Source of the DNA: an uncultured Eubacteriales bacterium
Lineage (GTDB): Bacteria; Bacillota; Clostridia; Oscillospirales; UMGS1783
Assembly (NCBI GenBank): GCA_934456365.1
Contig: CAKSHC010000001.1
Span: forward strand, 1 to 64,000
Direction of reading: 5' to 3'
Length of the DNA stretch: 64,000 bases
Below are positions 1 to 7,612 of the stretch, in pieces. How positions within the stretch are numbered: position 1 is the stretch's first letter; each line of letters begins with the position of its first letter. The translations under genes and the position numbers were made by a program. The notes under the pieces are model-generated. The model made no database searches and was not told the DNA's origin. It saw only the letters and a program-made list of their open reading frames with translations.

Positions 1-19
1 TTCGATAGAATTTTTTCAT
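1..19 (-). CDS. N-terminal stub of an unidentified gene
   Basis: A minus-strand ATG (complement of 17-19) follows a strong ribosome-binding site (AAGGAGG, complement of 27-33). Only the first six codons, MKKFYR, are inside the window. The start looks genuine because of the ribosome-binding site. The protein cannot be identified. It lies downstream of the lipoprotein gene and past that gene's terminator. Confidence 0.45.
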
Positions 20-42
20 TTGCTTACCTCCTTGTTGACATG

Positions 43-69
43 AAAAAAGCACCGCATTTCTGCGATGCT
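43..69 (-). terminator. Rho-independent terminator after the lipoprotein gene
   Basis: On the minus strand the arms AGCATCGCA and TGCGGTGCT pair around a GAAA loop, with one mismatch, and are followed by a run of six T. It sits 17 bases after the lipoprotein stop. A similar hairpin with the same GCAGAAATGC core lies at 2711-2740. Confidence 0.75.
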
Positions 70-86
70 CCATTCAGCGTGTGAAA

Positions 87-725
87 TTATGCGTACCCGA
101 TATAGATCAGGTAACTGTTTGCTCCGACCGCTTCGTACCACACCCAGACCTCCGTAATGGTTTCGTCTGCCGCATAGCGGTTCAGGCGGGAACCAATATC
201 CCGTTCCAGATAGATGCGGTCTGCGTTGGCATCAATAGGGTTATCCCAGCAATCCACCGCCGAGCTTTCCAGCCGCAGCCCCACGCTTTCGGCATAGGCT
301 TTGGCATAGTCGATCCAAGTTTGAATGTCAAACGCCGGTTCTGCGGGTTCTTCTTCGGCAGGCGGTTCAGGCTCCTGTGGCTGTGTTTCCGTAGGCGCTG
401 TCGATGGTGGTTCGGGTTCGGGTGCTTTTGGTGGGGTAGTTTCTGTGGGGCTGCTGACGGTCGGCAGCGTTTCCTCTTTGGCAGGCGTTGAAATCTTCGG
501 CTGCGCTTTCTCCGTTTCGGGTTCTGCCGTGCTCTCTGCGGGAATCTCTGTACTTCCCGAAACAGAAACCGTCGTGATTTCCTGCGGCACGGTGCTTTGT
601 GCAGGCTCGGCCGTGAATGTTTCCTGCGAAGGTGGTGCAGATACCCCAGAGCGATCCGCATTTGCACAGCCCGAAAGAGAAAGTGCCAGCAGCACTAAAA
701 CGGCGATGATCCTTGCGTTGTTCAT
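87..725 (-). CDS. Element-borne lipoprotein with a Pro/Glu/Thr-rich stalk
   Basis: The product has 212 residues. A signal sequence ends in a lipobox (LSGC, Cys near residue 19), so it should be lipid-anchored on the outer face of the membrane. A low-complexity stretch rich in Pro, Glu, Thr and Ser follows to about residue 140 and looks like a wall-spanning stalk. The C-terminal 70 residues form a small compact region. The start at 725 is preceded by AAAGGAGG; an upstream in-frame start at 890 has no such support. Lipoproteins of this kind are common cargo of clostridial conjugative elements, but the function is unknown. Confidence 0.72.
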   Translation of the reverse strand: MNNARIIAVLVLLALSLSGCANADRSGVSAPPSQETFTAEPAQSTVPQEITTVSVSGSTEIPAESTAEPETEKAQPKISTPAKEETLPTVSSPTETTPPKAPEPEPPSTAPTETQPQEPEPPAEEEPAEPAFDIQTWIDYAKAYAESVGLRLESSAVDCWDNPIDANADRIYLERDIGSRLNRYAADETITEVWVWYEAVGANSYLIYIGYA

Positions 726-922
726 ACTCGCAAACCTCCTTTGCCTTTTCATTGTACGGATCGCCGCCGAAAACTGCAAAACTGTGAGAACTTCCGCCGC
801 TGTACTATCTCTTTTTTCGGGAAGTACAGGTAGTTTCGAGGGGGGTGAGGTGTGGAGAGGGGGAACACGCCGACACAGCCGTACACACATTGAAAATGGG
901 TATGGCTGCCCCTTGGTAGTGG

Positions 923-1861
923 CTATCGTTCCATATCCCGCTGGCGCTCCCGCCTGCGGTACAGTTCCAATGCCTTGATGATGGTATCTTCAATTTTCTG
1001 TGCGGGCGTCCCCGGAGCAAAATACTTGCTGATACGCTCTTTCGGCATTTTGAACTGCTCTCGCTGGTTCGGTTTTTCCTCCTGCATAATGGAGAGGATG
1101 ACTTCCTCCGTCAGCTTCCCATCCCGGCTGAACTCTTTCATTTTGATAGCCTGTGCCAGCGACGGCGTGCAGTCCTCGCATTCCATCGTGTCATATAGGC
1201 TCTGTTGCTGTTCTTTGGAAAGGTAGGAAAGCTCCACGGCGGGACGGAAAGCGATCTTGCCGCTGTCCACCATGTCAAGCACCGATGGAATCAGCTCGGT
1301 CAGGCGGATAAAGCGTCTGACTTGTTCTCGGCTATCACCGGATTGGTTAGCAAGAACATCTCTTGATTTCTGTTTTCCTGACTTGTGCTCCACTGGGGCA
1401 CAAGTTAAATCCGACCGCTGACCCTGCCGCTTCATAGCTTCCAGCTTCATCTTATAGGCAAATGCCTTTTCGGACGGCAAGATCGTTTCTCGCTGCAAGT
1501 TGCTGTCCACCATGATGATCGTCGCTTCATCATCGGTAAGATTACGGACGATACAGGGCATCTCGGTGATCCCCGCCAGCGTTGCCGCGCATTTTCGCCT
1601 ATGACCGGCCACCATCTCATAGCCGCCGTCCGCTTTGGGGCGGACAAGGGCAGGTACCAGCACGCCGTACTGTTTTACGCTGTCCACCATCTCCGCCATA
1701 GCCTCGTCCTGCTTGACCTTGAACGGGTGGTTGGGAAAGTCGGAGATGTCGGCGGGGTTCAGCGTAACGACCTTTTCAAGTTGCGCTTCCGCACGGCTCT
1801 CGTCGGTGGAGAACAGGTCATCGAGCGGCGTCATCCCTAAATCTCTCGTTTTTGCGCTCAA
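923..1861 (-). CDS. ParB/RepB/Spo0J-family partition protein
   Basis: The product has 312 residues. The N-terminal ParB CTP-binding domain covers about residues 30-125 and contains the AGHRRK box (85-90). A helix-turn-helix region follows at about 180-215. ParB proteins bind parS-like DNA and work with a ParA ATPase; on integrative elements they help maintain the excised circle or its expression. The first 44 bases overlap the 3' end of the upstream parA, so the two are translationally coupled. I saw no copy of the canonical Spo0J parS palindrome in the visible part of the element. Confidence 0.88.
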   Translation of the reverse strand: MSAKTRDLGMTPLDDLFSTDESRAEAQLEKVVTLNPADISDFPNHPFKVKQDEAMAEMVDSVKQYGVLVPALVRPKADGGYEMVAGHRRKCAATLAGITEMPCIVRNLTDDEATIIMVDSNLQRETILPSEKAFAYKMKLEAMKRQGQRSDLTCAPVEHKSGKQKSRDVLANQSGDSREQVRRFIRLTELIPSVLDMVDSGKIAFRPAVELSYLSKEQQQSLYDTMECEDCTPSLAQAIKMKEFSRDGKLTEEVILSIMQEEKPNQREQFKMPKERISKYFAPGTPAQKIEDTIIKALELYRRRERQRDMER

Positions 1862-2642
1862 GCTCCAACACCTCCTTCGTCAGCGAGCGGTATGCGGCGG
1901 CGACCTTGCCGTTCTTGTCGTGGGCAAAGATGCTCTTGCCCCGTCCGCTGGTTTCGGCGGCTCGGACGGAAAAGGGGATCTCCGTCCCGAACACACGGAT
2001 CTTTTCGCCGTAATGGGCGCGCAGAGATGCGATGATCTCCTTGGCCTCGTTGGTGCGGCTGTCTACCATTGTAAACAGGATGCCGTCGATTTTCAGCTTC
2101 GGGTTGATCTGCCGCTTGACCTTTGCGATGGACTGCATCAGCAGGTCAAGACCCTTGGCCGAGAGAAACGACGGCTGGGACGGGATGATCACGCTGTCCG
2201 CTGCGGCCAGTGAGTTGATCGGCATCATACCGAGCGACGGCATACAGTCAATGAGGATATAGTCGTAATGGGGCTTGACCGCATTGATATATGTCCGCAG
2301 CACGCTTTCCCGGCTCATAGCGTTGATCAGTCGGATCTCCATGCCGGACAATTCGATGTTTGCCGGGAGCAGGTCAACGCCCTCACTGTGATGCAGAATA
2401 CCGCAGCCGTCCGGAATGGGGGTATCGTCGATCACACTCTGCATGATGTCTGCCAGCGTAACGGGCAGCTCATCCGGCTTTGGGTAGCCGAGGGATAGGG
2501 TCAAAGAGCCTTGCGCATCTGCGTCAATAAGCAGCACCCGCTTGTTCTGCTGGGCAAGCCCGATGCCGAGGTTGGCGGTGGTCGTGGTTTTGCCCACACC
2601 GCCCTTTTGGTTCGTCACCGCGATCACTTTGCAATTCGCCAT
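1818..2642 (-). CDS. ParA-family ATPase
   Basis: The product has 274 residues and is a Walker-type partition ATPase. The deviant Walker A motif KGGVGKTT is at residues 13-20, with LLIDADAQ and LIDCMPSLG as the further Walker elements. The start at 2642 (MANCKVI) follows AAGGAGG; a slightly longer frame from 2663 would overlap that site. It overlaps parB by 44 bases. It is the soj/parA type found on Firmicute conjugative elements, whose neighbours usually include a replication initiator or relaxase, here outside the window. Confidence 0.92.
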   Translation of the reverse strand: MANCKVIAVTNQKGGVGKTTTTANLGIGLAQQNKRVLLIDADAQGSLTLSLGYPKPDELPVTLADIMQSVIDDTPIPDGCGILHHSEGVDLLPANIELSGMEIRLINAMSRESVLRTYINAVKPHYDYILIDCMPSLGMMPINSLAAADSVIIPSQPSFLSAKGLDLLMQSIAKVKRQINPKLKIDGILFTMVDSRTNEAKEIIASLRAHYGEKIRVFGTEIPFSVRAAETSGRGKSIFAHDKNGKVAAAYRSLTKEVLELERKNERFRDDAAR

Positions 2643-2710
2643 ATGGGTTTTCCTCCTTTGCATAAATTTAGCCGCCTGCGGCGAAGCAGACGGCTATGTA
2701 CAGGTATGGA

Positions 2711-2740
2711 AAAAGCCATCTGCATTTCTGCAAATGGCTT
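2711..2740 (-). terminator. Terminator after the small DNA-binding gene
   Basis: The minus-strand arms AAGCCATTTGCA and TGCAGATGGCTT pair around GAAA and are followed by TTT. It lies 6 bases past the stop of the gene at 2746-2988. A second hairpin (2669-2696) sits in the leader of parA. Confidence 0.65.
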
Positions 2741-2745
2741 AAAAA

Positions 2746-2988
2746 TCAAACCCTCGCTTTGAGTGTCTTACTGTATTCCGCATAATCCTTGCTCAGCACA
2801 TAATCGATCACGCAGGCTTTGGGTATAAGGTATGTACATCTGATATAAAAGTGTTTGACCTTGTTTGCCCGCATTATTTTTCGGGCTGTGCTGTCACCGA
2901 TACCGCCCAGCATGGCTTGAAATTCGGGCAGAGTGACAACATCAGGATAGGCAGCAAAAAGTTTTTCATAGTGTGCGCGTGTTCTCAT
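2746..2988 (-). CDS. Small excisionase-like helix-turn-helix protein
   Basis: The product has 80 basic residues. The segment around residues 18-45 (PEFQAMLGGIGDSTARKIMRA) reads as a helix-turn-helix of the kind used by excisionase-like proteins of Firmicute integrative elements. It is the last gene before the attachment site, a usual place for a recombination directionality or copy-control factor. The assignment rests on size, basic composition and position, not on a diagnostic motif, so the excisionase role is inference. Confidence 0.6.
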   Translation of the reverse strand: MRTRAHYEKLFAAYPDVVTLPEFQAMLGGIGDSTARKIMRANKVKHFYIRCTYLIPKACVIDYVLSKDYAEYSKTLKARV

Positions 2989-3283
2989 AGCGATACCTCT
3001 TTTTCGGAAAGTGAGTTGTCAATGGCAGAGAAATACGCTATAATGTGTTTGTGATTGATGAATCTATTGCGTGTGCTGTTGAGCTCCGCTTGTGGGTAAC
3101 ATCCCTCCGATGTCCCTCCGAAATCCAAAATTCCTGTCCAAATTGAAAAGAGCGGAAATGGCAGACGAAGCGGAGCTTTTCTGCATATCAGCTTCAAAAA
3201 CAGTAGTATTGGCAAGGCTTTTAGTGTCCGTCAACGACCTCCTCAGGGGGCTGAGTTCGTCTGTGTTCCGTGTGGAGCAAATA
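2989..3283. other. Non-coding end of the element
   Basis: I recognise no gene, promoter or repeat family here. A short inverted repeat (CTCAG..CTGAG, near 3245-3256) is the only structure noticed. Sequence immediately left of the tRNA fragment does not extend the tRNA, which marks the inner edge of the junction. Confidence 0.5.
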
Positions 3284-3339
3284 ACTCAAAATCCCGTGGT
3301 GGCGACACCGTGTGGGTTCGACCCCCACCACCGGCACCA
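3284..3339 (+). repeat. attachment site: 3' fragment of a tRNA-Leu(CAA) gene
   Basis: The 56 bases run from the anticodon loop (CTCAAAA, anticodon CAA) through the 3' anticodon strand TCCCG, a long variable arm, a T arm (GTGGG/CCCAC with loop TTCGACC), the 3' acceptor strand CACCGGC, discriminator A and CCA. The matching 5' acceptor strand (GCCGGTG) and D arm are absent upstream. A tRNA truncated exactly at the anticodon stem-loop is the classical signature of a tyrosine-recombinase attachment site, with the intact tRNA at the other end of the element. Confidence 0.82.
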
Positions 3340-3377
3340 AAAAATCGACAAGCGCCGTCAGCTGCTTGTCGATTTTT
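3340..3377 (+). terminator. Terminator of the original tRNA-Leu gene
   Basis: The arms AAATCGACAAGC and GCTTGTCGATTT flank a 10-base loop, and the 3' arm ends in a run of T. It begins directly at the CCA end of the tRNA fragment, so it is probably the tRNA's native terminator left on the chromosomal side of the junction. Confidence 0.7.
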
Positions 3378-3394
3378 GCTTTTCATTTGCTTTT

Positions 3395-3437
3395 GATAAA
3401 AACGACAATCCTCGGGAGAGGATTGTCGTTTTTTATC
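3395..3437. terminator. Second strong inverted repeat
   Basis: A near-perfect hairpin (arms of about 19 bases ending in CCTC/GAGG, loop GGGA) has A-rich and T-rich flanks, so it could terminate transcription in either direction. It lies 18 bases after the tRNA terminator. Confidence 0.55.
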
Positions 3438-3534
3438 AAAGCCTCTGTGGGCTTGCCCGGCAAATCCGGTGCTCGCATGATCTGAAAAGGGCTTGCATGA
3501 GCATTCGAGCCCTCCTTTCTATTGAAGGAGAAGA

Positions 3535-3550
3535 TTGCAATCGCTTTCCA
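3535..3550 (+). promoter_or_regulatory. Candidate CcpA (cre) site for the fructose operon
   Basis: TTGCAATCGCTTTCCA matches the Firmicute cre consensus WTGNAANCGNWWNCAW at all positions but one. It lies about 90 bases upstream of the -35 box of the deoR promoter, a position compatible with catabolite control. CcpA itself is not in the window. Confidence 0.45.
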
Positions 3551-3638
3551 CGTCCTCTTGCTCCCCTCTCTTTCATCCGAAATTGGACGGTACTTCTGTT
3601 ATCAGGTGAAGGAAAATGAAAGATATTGAAAGAAATGC

Positions 3639-3694
3639 TTGACATCTTGCCAAAAGAATGGTATTATTCAATCAGAATCAATCAAATTCAATCA
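3639..3694 (+). promoter_or_regulatory. Promoter and repeat operator of the fructose operon
   Basis: TTGACA (3639-3644) and TATTAT (3662-3667) are separated by 17 bases, a near-ideal vegetative promoter. Immediately downstream, TTCAATCA occurs at 3667-3674 and 3687-3694 with a further ATCAATCA between them (3677-3684). Repeats of this type at the start point are a likely operator for the DeoR-family regulator encoded next, which would make it autoregulatory. Confidence 0.75.
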
Positions 3695-3708
3695 TTTTAG
3701 GAGAAAAT

Positions 3709-4458
3709 ATGCTGACAGAGGATCGCCAGGGAAGAATACAGAAAGAGATCGAGAAAAACCATTCGGTGAGCGTGAGCGAGCTGAGCGCCGCGCTGCAAAC
3801 CTCGGAATCTACCGTGCGCCGGGATCTGTTGGCGATGGAGGAAAAGGGGCTGCTCAAGCGGGTGCATGGCGGAGCGGTTTCCCTGCAGGCCGAGCGCACC
3901 CTGCGGGAGCCGGACGTGCGGGAAAAGCAGGCGCTTTTCGCGCCGGAAAAGGAAGCGATCGCCCGCTATGCCGCCTCCACGATCCAAAAGGACGATCTTG
4001 TGTATCTGGACGCCGGAACGACCACCGAGAAAATGATCGATTTTCTCACCGAGCGGGAAGCGACGTATGTGACCAACGCCTTTTTCCATGCCGCCCGGCT
4101 TGCCGAGCGGGAATTTTCGGTGATCCTCACCGGGGGCGAGGTCAAACCCTCCACCCAGGCGCTCGTGGGCGCGGCCTGTTTGGAGTCGATCCGCAATTAC
4201 CGCTTCACCAAAGCCTTTCTCGGCGCAAACGGGATCTCGCTCGACGGGGGCTTCACCACCCCGAACCTCAACGAGGCCGCCGTGAAGCGCGCCGCCGCGC
4301 AGCAGAGCTTTGTGACCTACATTTTGGCGGACCACAGCAAATTCAACCGCCTCTCCGCCGTCACCTTCGCGCCCCTCCAGGGCGCCTGCATTGTGACCGA
4401 CCGGCTGCCGGACGAGCGCTTTCGCGGCCAAACGGTTCTCAAGGAGGTTTTAAAATGA
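3709..4458 (+). CDS. DeoR-family transcriptional regulator of the fructose operon
   Basis: The product has 249 residues. An N-terminal DeoR winged helix (residues 1-55, with SESTVRRDLLAMEEKG) is followed by a sugar-phosphate sensing domain related to ribose-5-phosphate isomerase (about 75-235, with the DAGTTTEKM motif). In the fru operons of Firmicutes this protein (FruR) represses until fructose-1-phosphate accumulates. The ATG at 3709 follows TAGGAGA; a longer frame from 3658 would start inside the promoter. The stop overlaps the fruK start as ATGA. Confidence 0.9.
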   Translation: MLTEDRQGRIQKEIEKNHSVSVSELSAALQTSESTVRRDLLAMEEKGLLKRVHGGAVSLQAERTLREPDVREKQALFAPEKEAIARYAASTIQKDDLVYLDAGTTTEKMIDFLTEREATYVTNAFFHAARLAEREFSVILTGGEVKPSTQALVGAACLESIRNYRFTKAFLGANGISLDGGFTTPNLNEAAVKRAAAQQSFVTYILADHSKFNRLSAVTFAPLQGACIVTDRLPDERFRGQTVLKEVLK

Positions 4459-5372
4459 TCTATACCGTTACCTTCAACCCCGCCATCGACTACACCGTTT
4501 TTCTCGATTCCCTCGAAACGGGAAGCATCAACCGCTCCCGGCGGGAAACGGTGCTGGCCGGTGGGAAGGGGGTCAACGTATCCCGGATGCTGCGCAGCCT
4601 GGGGCAGGAGTCCACGGTTTTGGGCTTTGTCGCCGGATTCACCGGCGCCGCGCTCGAGCAGGGGCTTGAACGCGACGGGATCCGAACCGATTTCGTCCGC
4701 CTCGAGCGGGGGCTGACCCGCATCAACGTAAAAATCCGTTCCGGCGAGGAAACCGACATCAACGCCCGCGGCCCCGAGATCACCGAGGCCGATGTGGAGC
4801 GCCTTTTTGAGAAGCTGGAATCCCTTCGCCCGGGAGATACGCTGGTTCTCGCCGGCAGCATCCCGCAATCCCTCCCCTCGGATATCTACGAGCGCATCCT
4901 GGCCCGGCTGGCCGGGCGCGGCGTTCGCTTCGTGGTCGACGCCACCGGCGACCTGCTCCTGCTCTCTCTGCGCTTTGCGCCCTTCCTCATCAAGCCAAAC
5001 GGCGAGGAGCTCGGCGAAATTTTCCATACCGCCATCGAAACCCCGCAGGAAGCCGTTCCCTATGCCCAAAAGTTGCGCGGCCTCGGCGCGCGCAACGTGC
5101 TGGTGTCGCTGGGTGGGGAAGGGGCTCTGCTCTGCGATGAGCAGGGCGGCGTCCACACCGTTTCCGCCGCCTGCGGCCGGGTGGTCAACACTGTCGGCGC
5201 AGGCGATTCCATGGTCGCCGGATTTTTGGCGGGATACGCCGAAAAGGGCGACTTCTCCGCCGCCCTGCGCCTCGGCGCCGCCGTCGGAAGCGCCACCGCC
5301 TTTTCCGAGGGGCTGGGCTCCCGGGAATCCATCGAAGAACTGCTGCAAACCTTGCAGATTCAATCCAACTGA
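4455..5372 (+). CDS. fruK: 1-phosphofructokinase
   Basis: The product has 305 residues and is a PfkB-family sugar kinase. It phosphorylates fructose-1-phosphate from the PTS to fructose-1,6-bisphosphate. GGKGVN is at residues 36-41, and the catalytic signature NTVGAGDS places the base Asp at 251. Length is normal for FruK. The ribosome-binding site AAGGAGG lies inside the end of deoR, and the ATGA overlap implies coupled translation. The neighbouring EIIABC makes fructose rather than tagatose the likely substrate. Confidence 0.94.
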   Translation: MIYTVTFNPAIDYTVFLDSLETGSINRSRRETVLAGGKGVNVSRMLRSLGQESTVLGFVAGFTGAALEQGLERDGIRTDFVRLERGLTRINVKIRSGEETDINARGPEITEADVERLFEKLESLRPGDTLVLAGSIPQSLPSDIYERILARLAGRGVRFVVDATGDLLLLSLRFAPFLIKPNGEELGEIFHTAIETPQEAVPYAQKLRGLGARNVLVSLGGEGALLCDEQGGVHTVSAACGRVVNTVGAGDSMVAGFLAGYAEKGDFSAALRLGAAVGSATAFSEGLGSRESIEELLQTLQIQSN

Positions 5373-5387
5373 CAGGAGGAACCCACT

Positions 5388-7307
5388 ATGCGCATCACCG
5401 ATCTTTTGCAAAAGGAAAGCATCGCCTTAAATCAGACCCCCGCGTCTAAGCAGGAAGCCGTGGACCGGCTCATCGGGCTCCACGAGGCCGCCGGCAATCT
5501 GACCGACATCCAGGCCTACCGGGAAGCTATCTGGGCCCGTGAAAAGCAGGGGAGCACCGCCGTCGGCTCCGGCATCGCCATCCCGCACGCCAAATCCTCC
5601 GCCGTCGCCCGCCCGGCGCTCGCAGCCCTCACCTCTCCGCAGGGGGTGGACTTCGAAGCGCTGGACGGAATGCCCTCCCGGCTCCTCTTCATGATCGCCG
5701 CCCCGCCCGACGGCGACGTCCACCTCGAGGTCCTCTCCCGGCTGATGACCCTGCTGATGGATCCGGCCTTCTGCGAGGCGCTGCTCGCCGCACAGACCCC
5801 GGAGGAATTTTTAAGCGTCATCGACCGCAAGGAAGCGGAGAAAGCCGCCGAAACTGCCCCCGCGAAGCAGAGCGGCTTCCGCGTCCTCGCCGTCACGGCC
5901 TGCCCCACCGGTATCGCCCACACCTATATGGCTGCCGAAGCGCTGGAAAAGGCCGGCGAGGAGCTCGGCATTCCCGTAAAGGTCGAAACCAACGGCTCGG
6001 GCGGCGCCAAAAACGTCCTCACCCCGCAGGAAATCGAATCGGCCGAAGCCATCATCATTGCCGCCGATAAGAATGTGGAAATGGCCCGCTTCGATGGGAA
6101 AAAGCTTATCAGTGTGCCCGTGTCCGACGGGATCAAAAAGCCGCAGGAGCTGATCGTGCGCGCGCTCGACGAGAAAACACCCGCCTATCATCATACCGGC
6201 GCGCGCCCGCAGGAGGCAAGCGGCGGCAAGGAGAGCTTCGGACGACAGATCTATAAGCATCTGATGAACGGCGTCTCCAATATGCTGCCCTTTGTGGTAG
6301 CCGGCGGAATCTTCATCGCCATCGCCTTTTTGATCGATACCCTCGCCGGAGCCCCGCAGGATTCCAATTTTGGCACAGCCACCCCGGCGGCCGCCTTCTT
6401 TAAAACGATCGGCGGCGCGGCCTTCAACTTTATGATCCCCATTCTGGCCGCCTTCATCGGCCGCTCCATTGCCGACCGTCCGGGCTTTCTGGTCGGGCTC
6501 GTCGGCGGCTATCTCGCCACCACCGGCGCCACCTTTGCCGCCGTCGGCGGAGACGTGCCCTCTGGCTTTCTCGGCGCGCTGTTTGCCGGGTTTGTCGGCG
6601 GATATCTGATGCTCGGGCTGGAAAAGCTCTGCGATAAGCTGCCCCGTGCGCTCGAAGGCATCAAGCCGGTTCTGATCTATCCGCTGGCCGGGCTCGGGGC
6701 GATCGCCGTGATCATGTGCGCGGTCAATCCCGTGATGGGCATGATCAACACCGCTCTCAACGGCTTCCTCGCCTCCATGGGCGGCGCCAGCAAGGTTTTG
6801 CTCGGCGTGGTGCTCGGGGCGATGATGTCGATCGATATGGGCGGGCCCTTCAATAAGGCGGCCTATGTGTTCGGCACCGCCGCCATCACCGCCGGAAACT
6901 ACGACATCATGGCCGCCGTCATGATCGGCGGTATGGTGCCTCCGCTTGCCATCGCCCTGGCAACCACCTTCTTTAAAAACAAGTTCACCGAGCAGGAAAG
7001 AAAAAGCGGCCCCGTGAACTACATCATGGGCTTAAGCTTCATCACCGAAGGCGCCATCCCCTATGCGGCAAGCGACCCGCTGCGCGTCATCCCCTCCTGC
7101 ATGGTCGGCGCGGGCATTGCCGGCGGACTCTCCATGCTCTTCGGCTGCACGCTCATGGCTCCCCACGGCGGCATCTTCGTCTTCGCCGTGGTCGGCAACT
7201 GGCCGTATTACCTGCTGGCTTTGGCTGTGGGCTCGCTCGTGTCCATGCTTCTGCTGGGGCTTCTGAAGAAAAAAGTCGGTCCGGAAACAAAGAAAGGAGA
7301 TCGTTGA
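5388..7307 (+). CDS. fruA: Fructose PTS permease, fused EIIA-EIIB-EIIC
   Basis: The product has 639 residues. The EIIA domain (1-150) carries the phosphorylated His67 in GIAIPHAKS. The EIIB domain (about 160-265) carries phosphocysteine 172 in TACPTGIAH. The EIIC domain (about 280-630) is a multi-spanning membrane channel. The protein imports fructose and releases fructose-1-phosphate to the cytoplasm, where FruK uses it. It starts 15 bases after fruK behind ACAGGAGGAA and is followed at once by the HPr gene. Confidence 0.95.
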   Translation: MRITDLLQKESIALNQTPASKQEAVDRLIGLHEAAGNLTDIQAYREAIWAREKQGSTAVGSGIAIPHAKSSAVARPALAALTSPQGVDFEALDGMPSRLLFMIAAPPDGDVHLEVLSRLMTLLMDPAFCEALLAAQTPEEFLSVIDRKEAEKAAETAPAKQSGFRVLAVTACPTGIAHTYMAAEALEKAGEELGIPVKVETNGSGGAKNVLTPQEIESAEAIIIAADKNVEMARFDGKKLISVPVSDGIKKPQELIVRALDEKTPAYHHTGARPQEASGGKESFGRQIYKHLMNGVSNMLPFVVAGGIFIAIAFLIDTLAGAPQDSNFGTATPAAAFFKTIGGAAFNFMIPILAAFIGRSIADRPGFLVGLVGGYLATTGATFAAVGGDVPSGFLGALFAGFVGGYLMLGLEKLCDKLPRALEGIKPVLIYPLAGLGAIAVIMCAVNPVMGMINTALNGFLASMGGASKVLLGVVLGAMMSIDMGGPFNKAAYVFGTAAITAGNYDIMAAVMIGGMVPPLAIALATTFFKNKFTEQERKSGPVNYIMGLSFITEGAIPYAASDPLRVIPSCMVGAGIAGGLSMLFGCTLMAPHGGIFVFAVVGNWPYYLLALAVGSLVSMLLLGLLKKKVGPETKKGDR

Positions 7308-7308
7308 G

Positions 7309-7572
7309 ATGGTATCGAAAAAAGTCGTTCTGAAAAATGCAATGGGGTTTCATATGCGCCCCGCCAGTGCCTTCACCGCCAAAATGATCCAGTATCCCTG
7401 CGAGGTCACCATCCGTTCGGGTGAAAAAACGGCCAATGGCAAAAGCCTGATGACCATCCTCGCCGCCTGTCTGAAATGCGGCGCCGAGCTGGAGATCGAA
7501 TGCAGCGGCGAGCGGGAGCAGGAGGCTCTGCAGGCCGCCGTCGAGCTGATCGAGGGCGGATTCGGAGAATAA
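7309..7572 (+). CDS. HPr-family phosphocarrier in the fructose operon
   Basis: The product has 87 residues. His15 in GFHMRPAS accepts phosphate from Enzyme I. Ser46 in NGKSLMTI is the position used by HPr kinase for catabolite control. Both sites are kept, so it could act as a full HPr. It starts two bases after the fruA stop behind AAAGGAGA. Around Ser46 it differs from the other HPr in this window (19223-19486), suggesting a dedicated fructose-operon copy rather than the housekeeping one. Confidence 0.92.
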   Translation: MVSKKVVLKNAMGFHMRPASAFTAKMIQYPCEVTIRSGEKTANGKSLMTILAACLKCGAELEIECSGEREQEALQAAVELIEGGFGE

Positions 7573-7612
7573 AGAGAGCGGCTGCCCGCTCGGAAAACCA
7601 GGAGGAATCGCC

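Larger units (their letters stand above)
1..3339. mobile_element. Distal end of an integrative element, continuing left of the window
   Basis: Five minus-strand genes (a partial gene, a lipoprotein, parB, parA and a small DNA-binding protein) fill this stretch. It stops exactly at a 3' fragment of a tRNA-Leu gene, beyond which ordinary plus-strand chromosomal genes begin. A ParA/ParB pair next to a tRNA-derived junction is typical of integrative and conjugative elements of Clostridia. No integrase, relaxase or transfer gene lies in the visible part, so the class of element is inferred and conjugation cannot be shown. The left boundary is outside the window. Confidence 0.72.

Noticed and set aside
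3284..3339. Complete functional tRNA gene
   Set aside because: The 5' acceptor strand, D arm and 5' anticodon strand are absent, so it cannot fold as a tRNA.
1..3339. Canonical parS site for the element ParB
   Set aside because: No copy or near copy of the Spo0J parS palindrome was found in the visible part.
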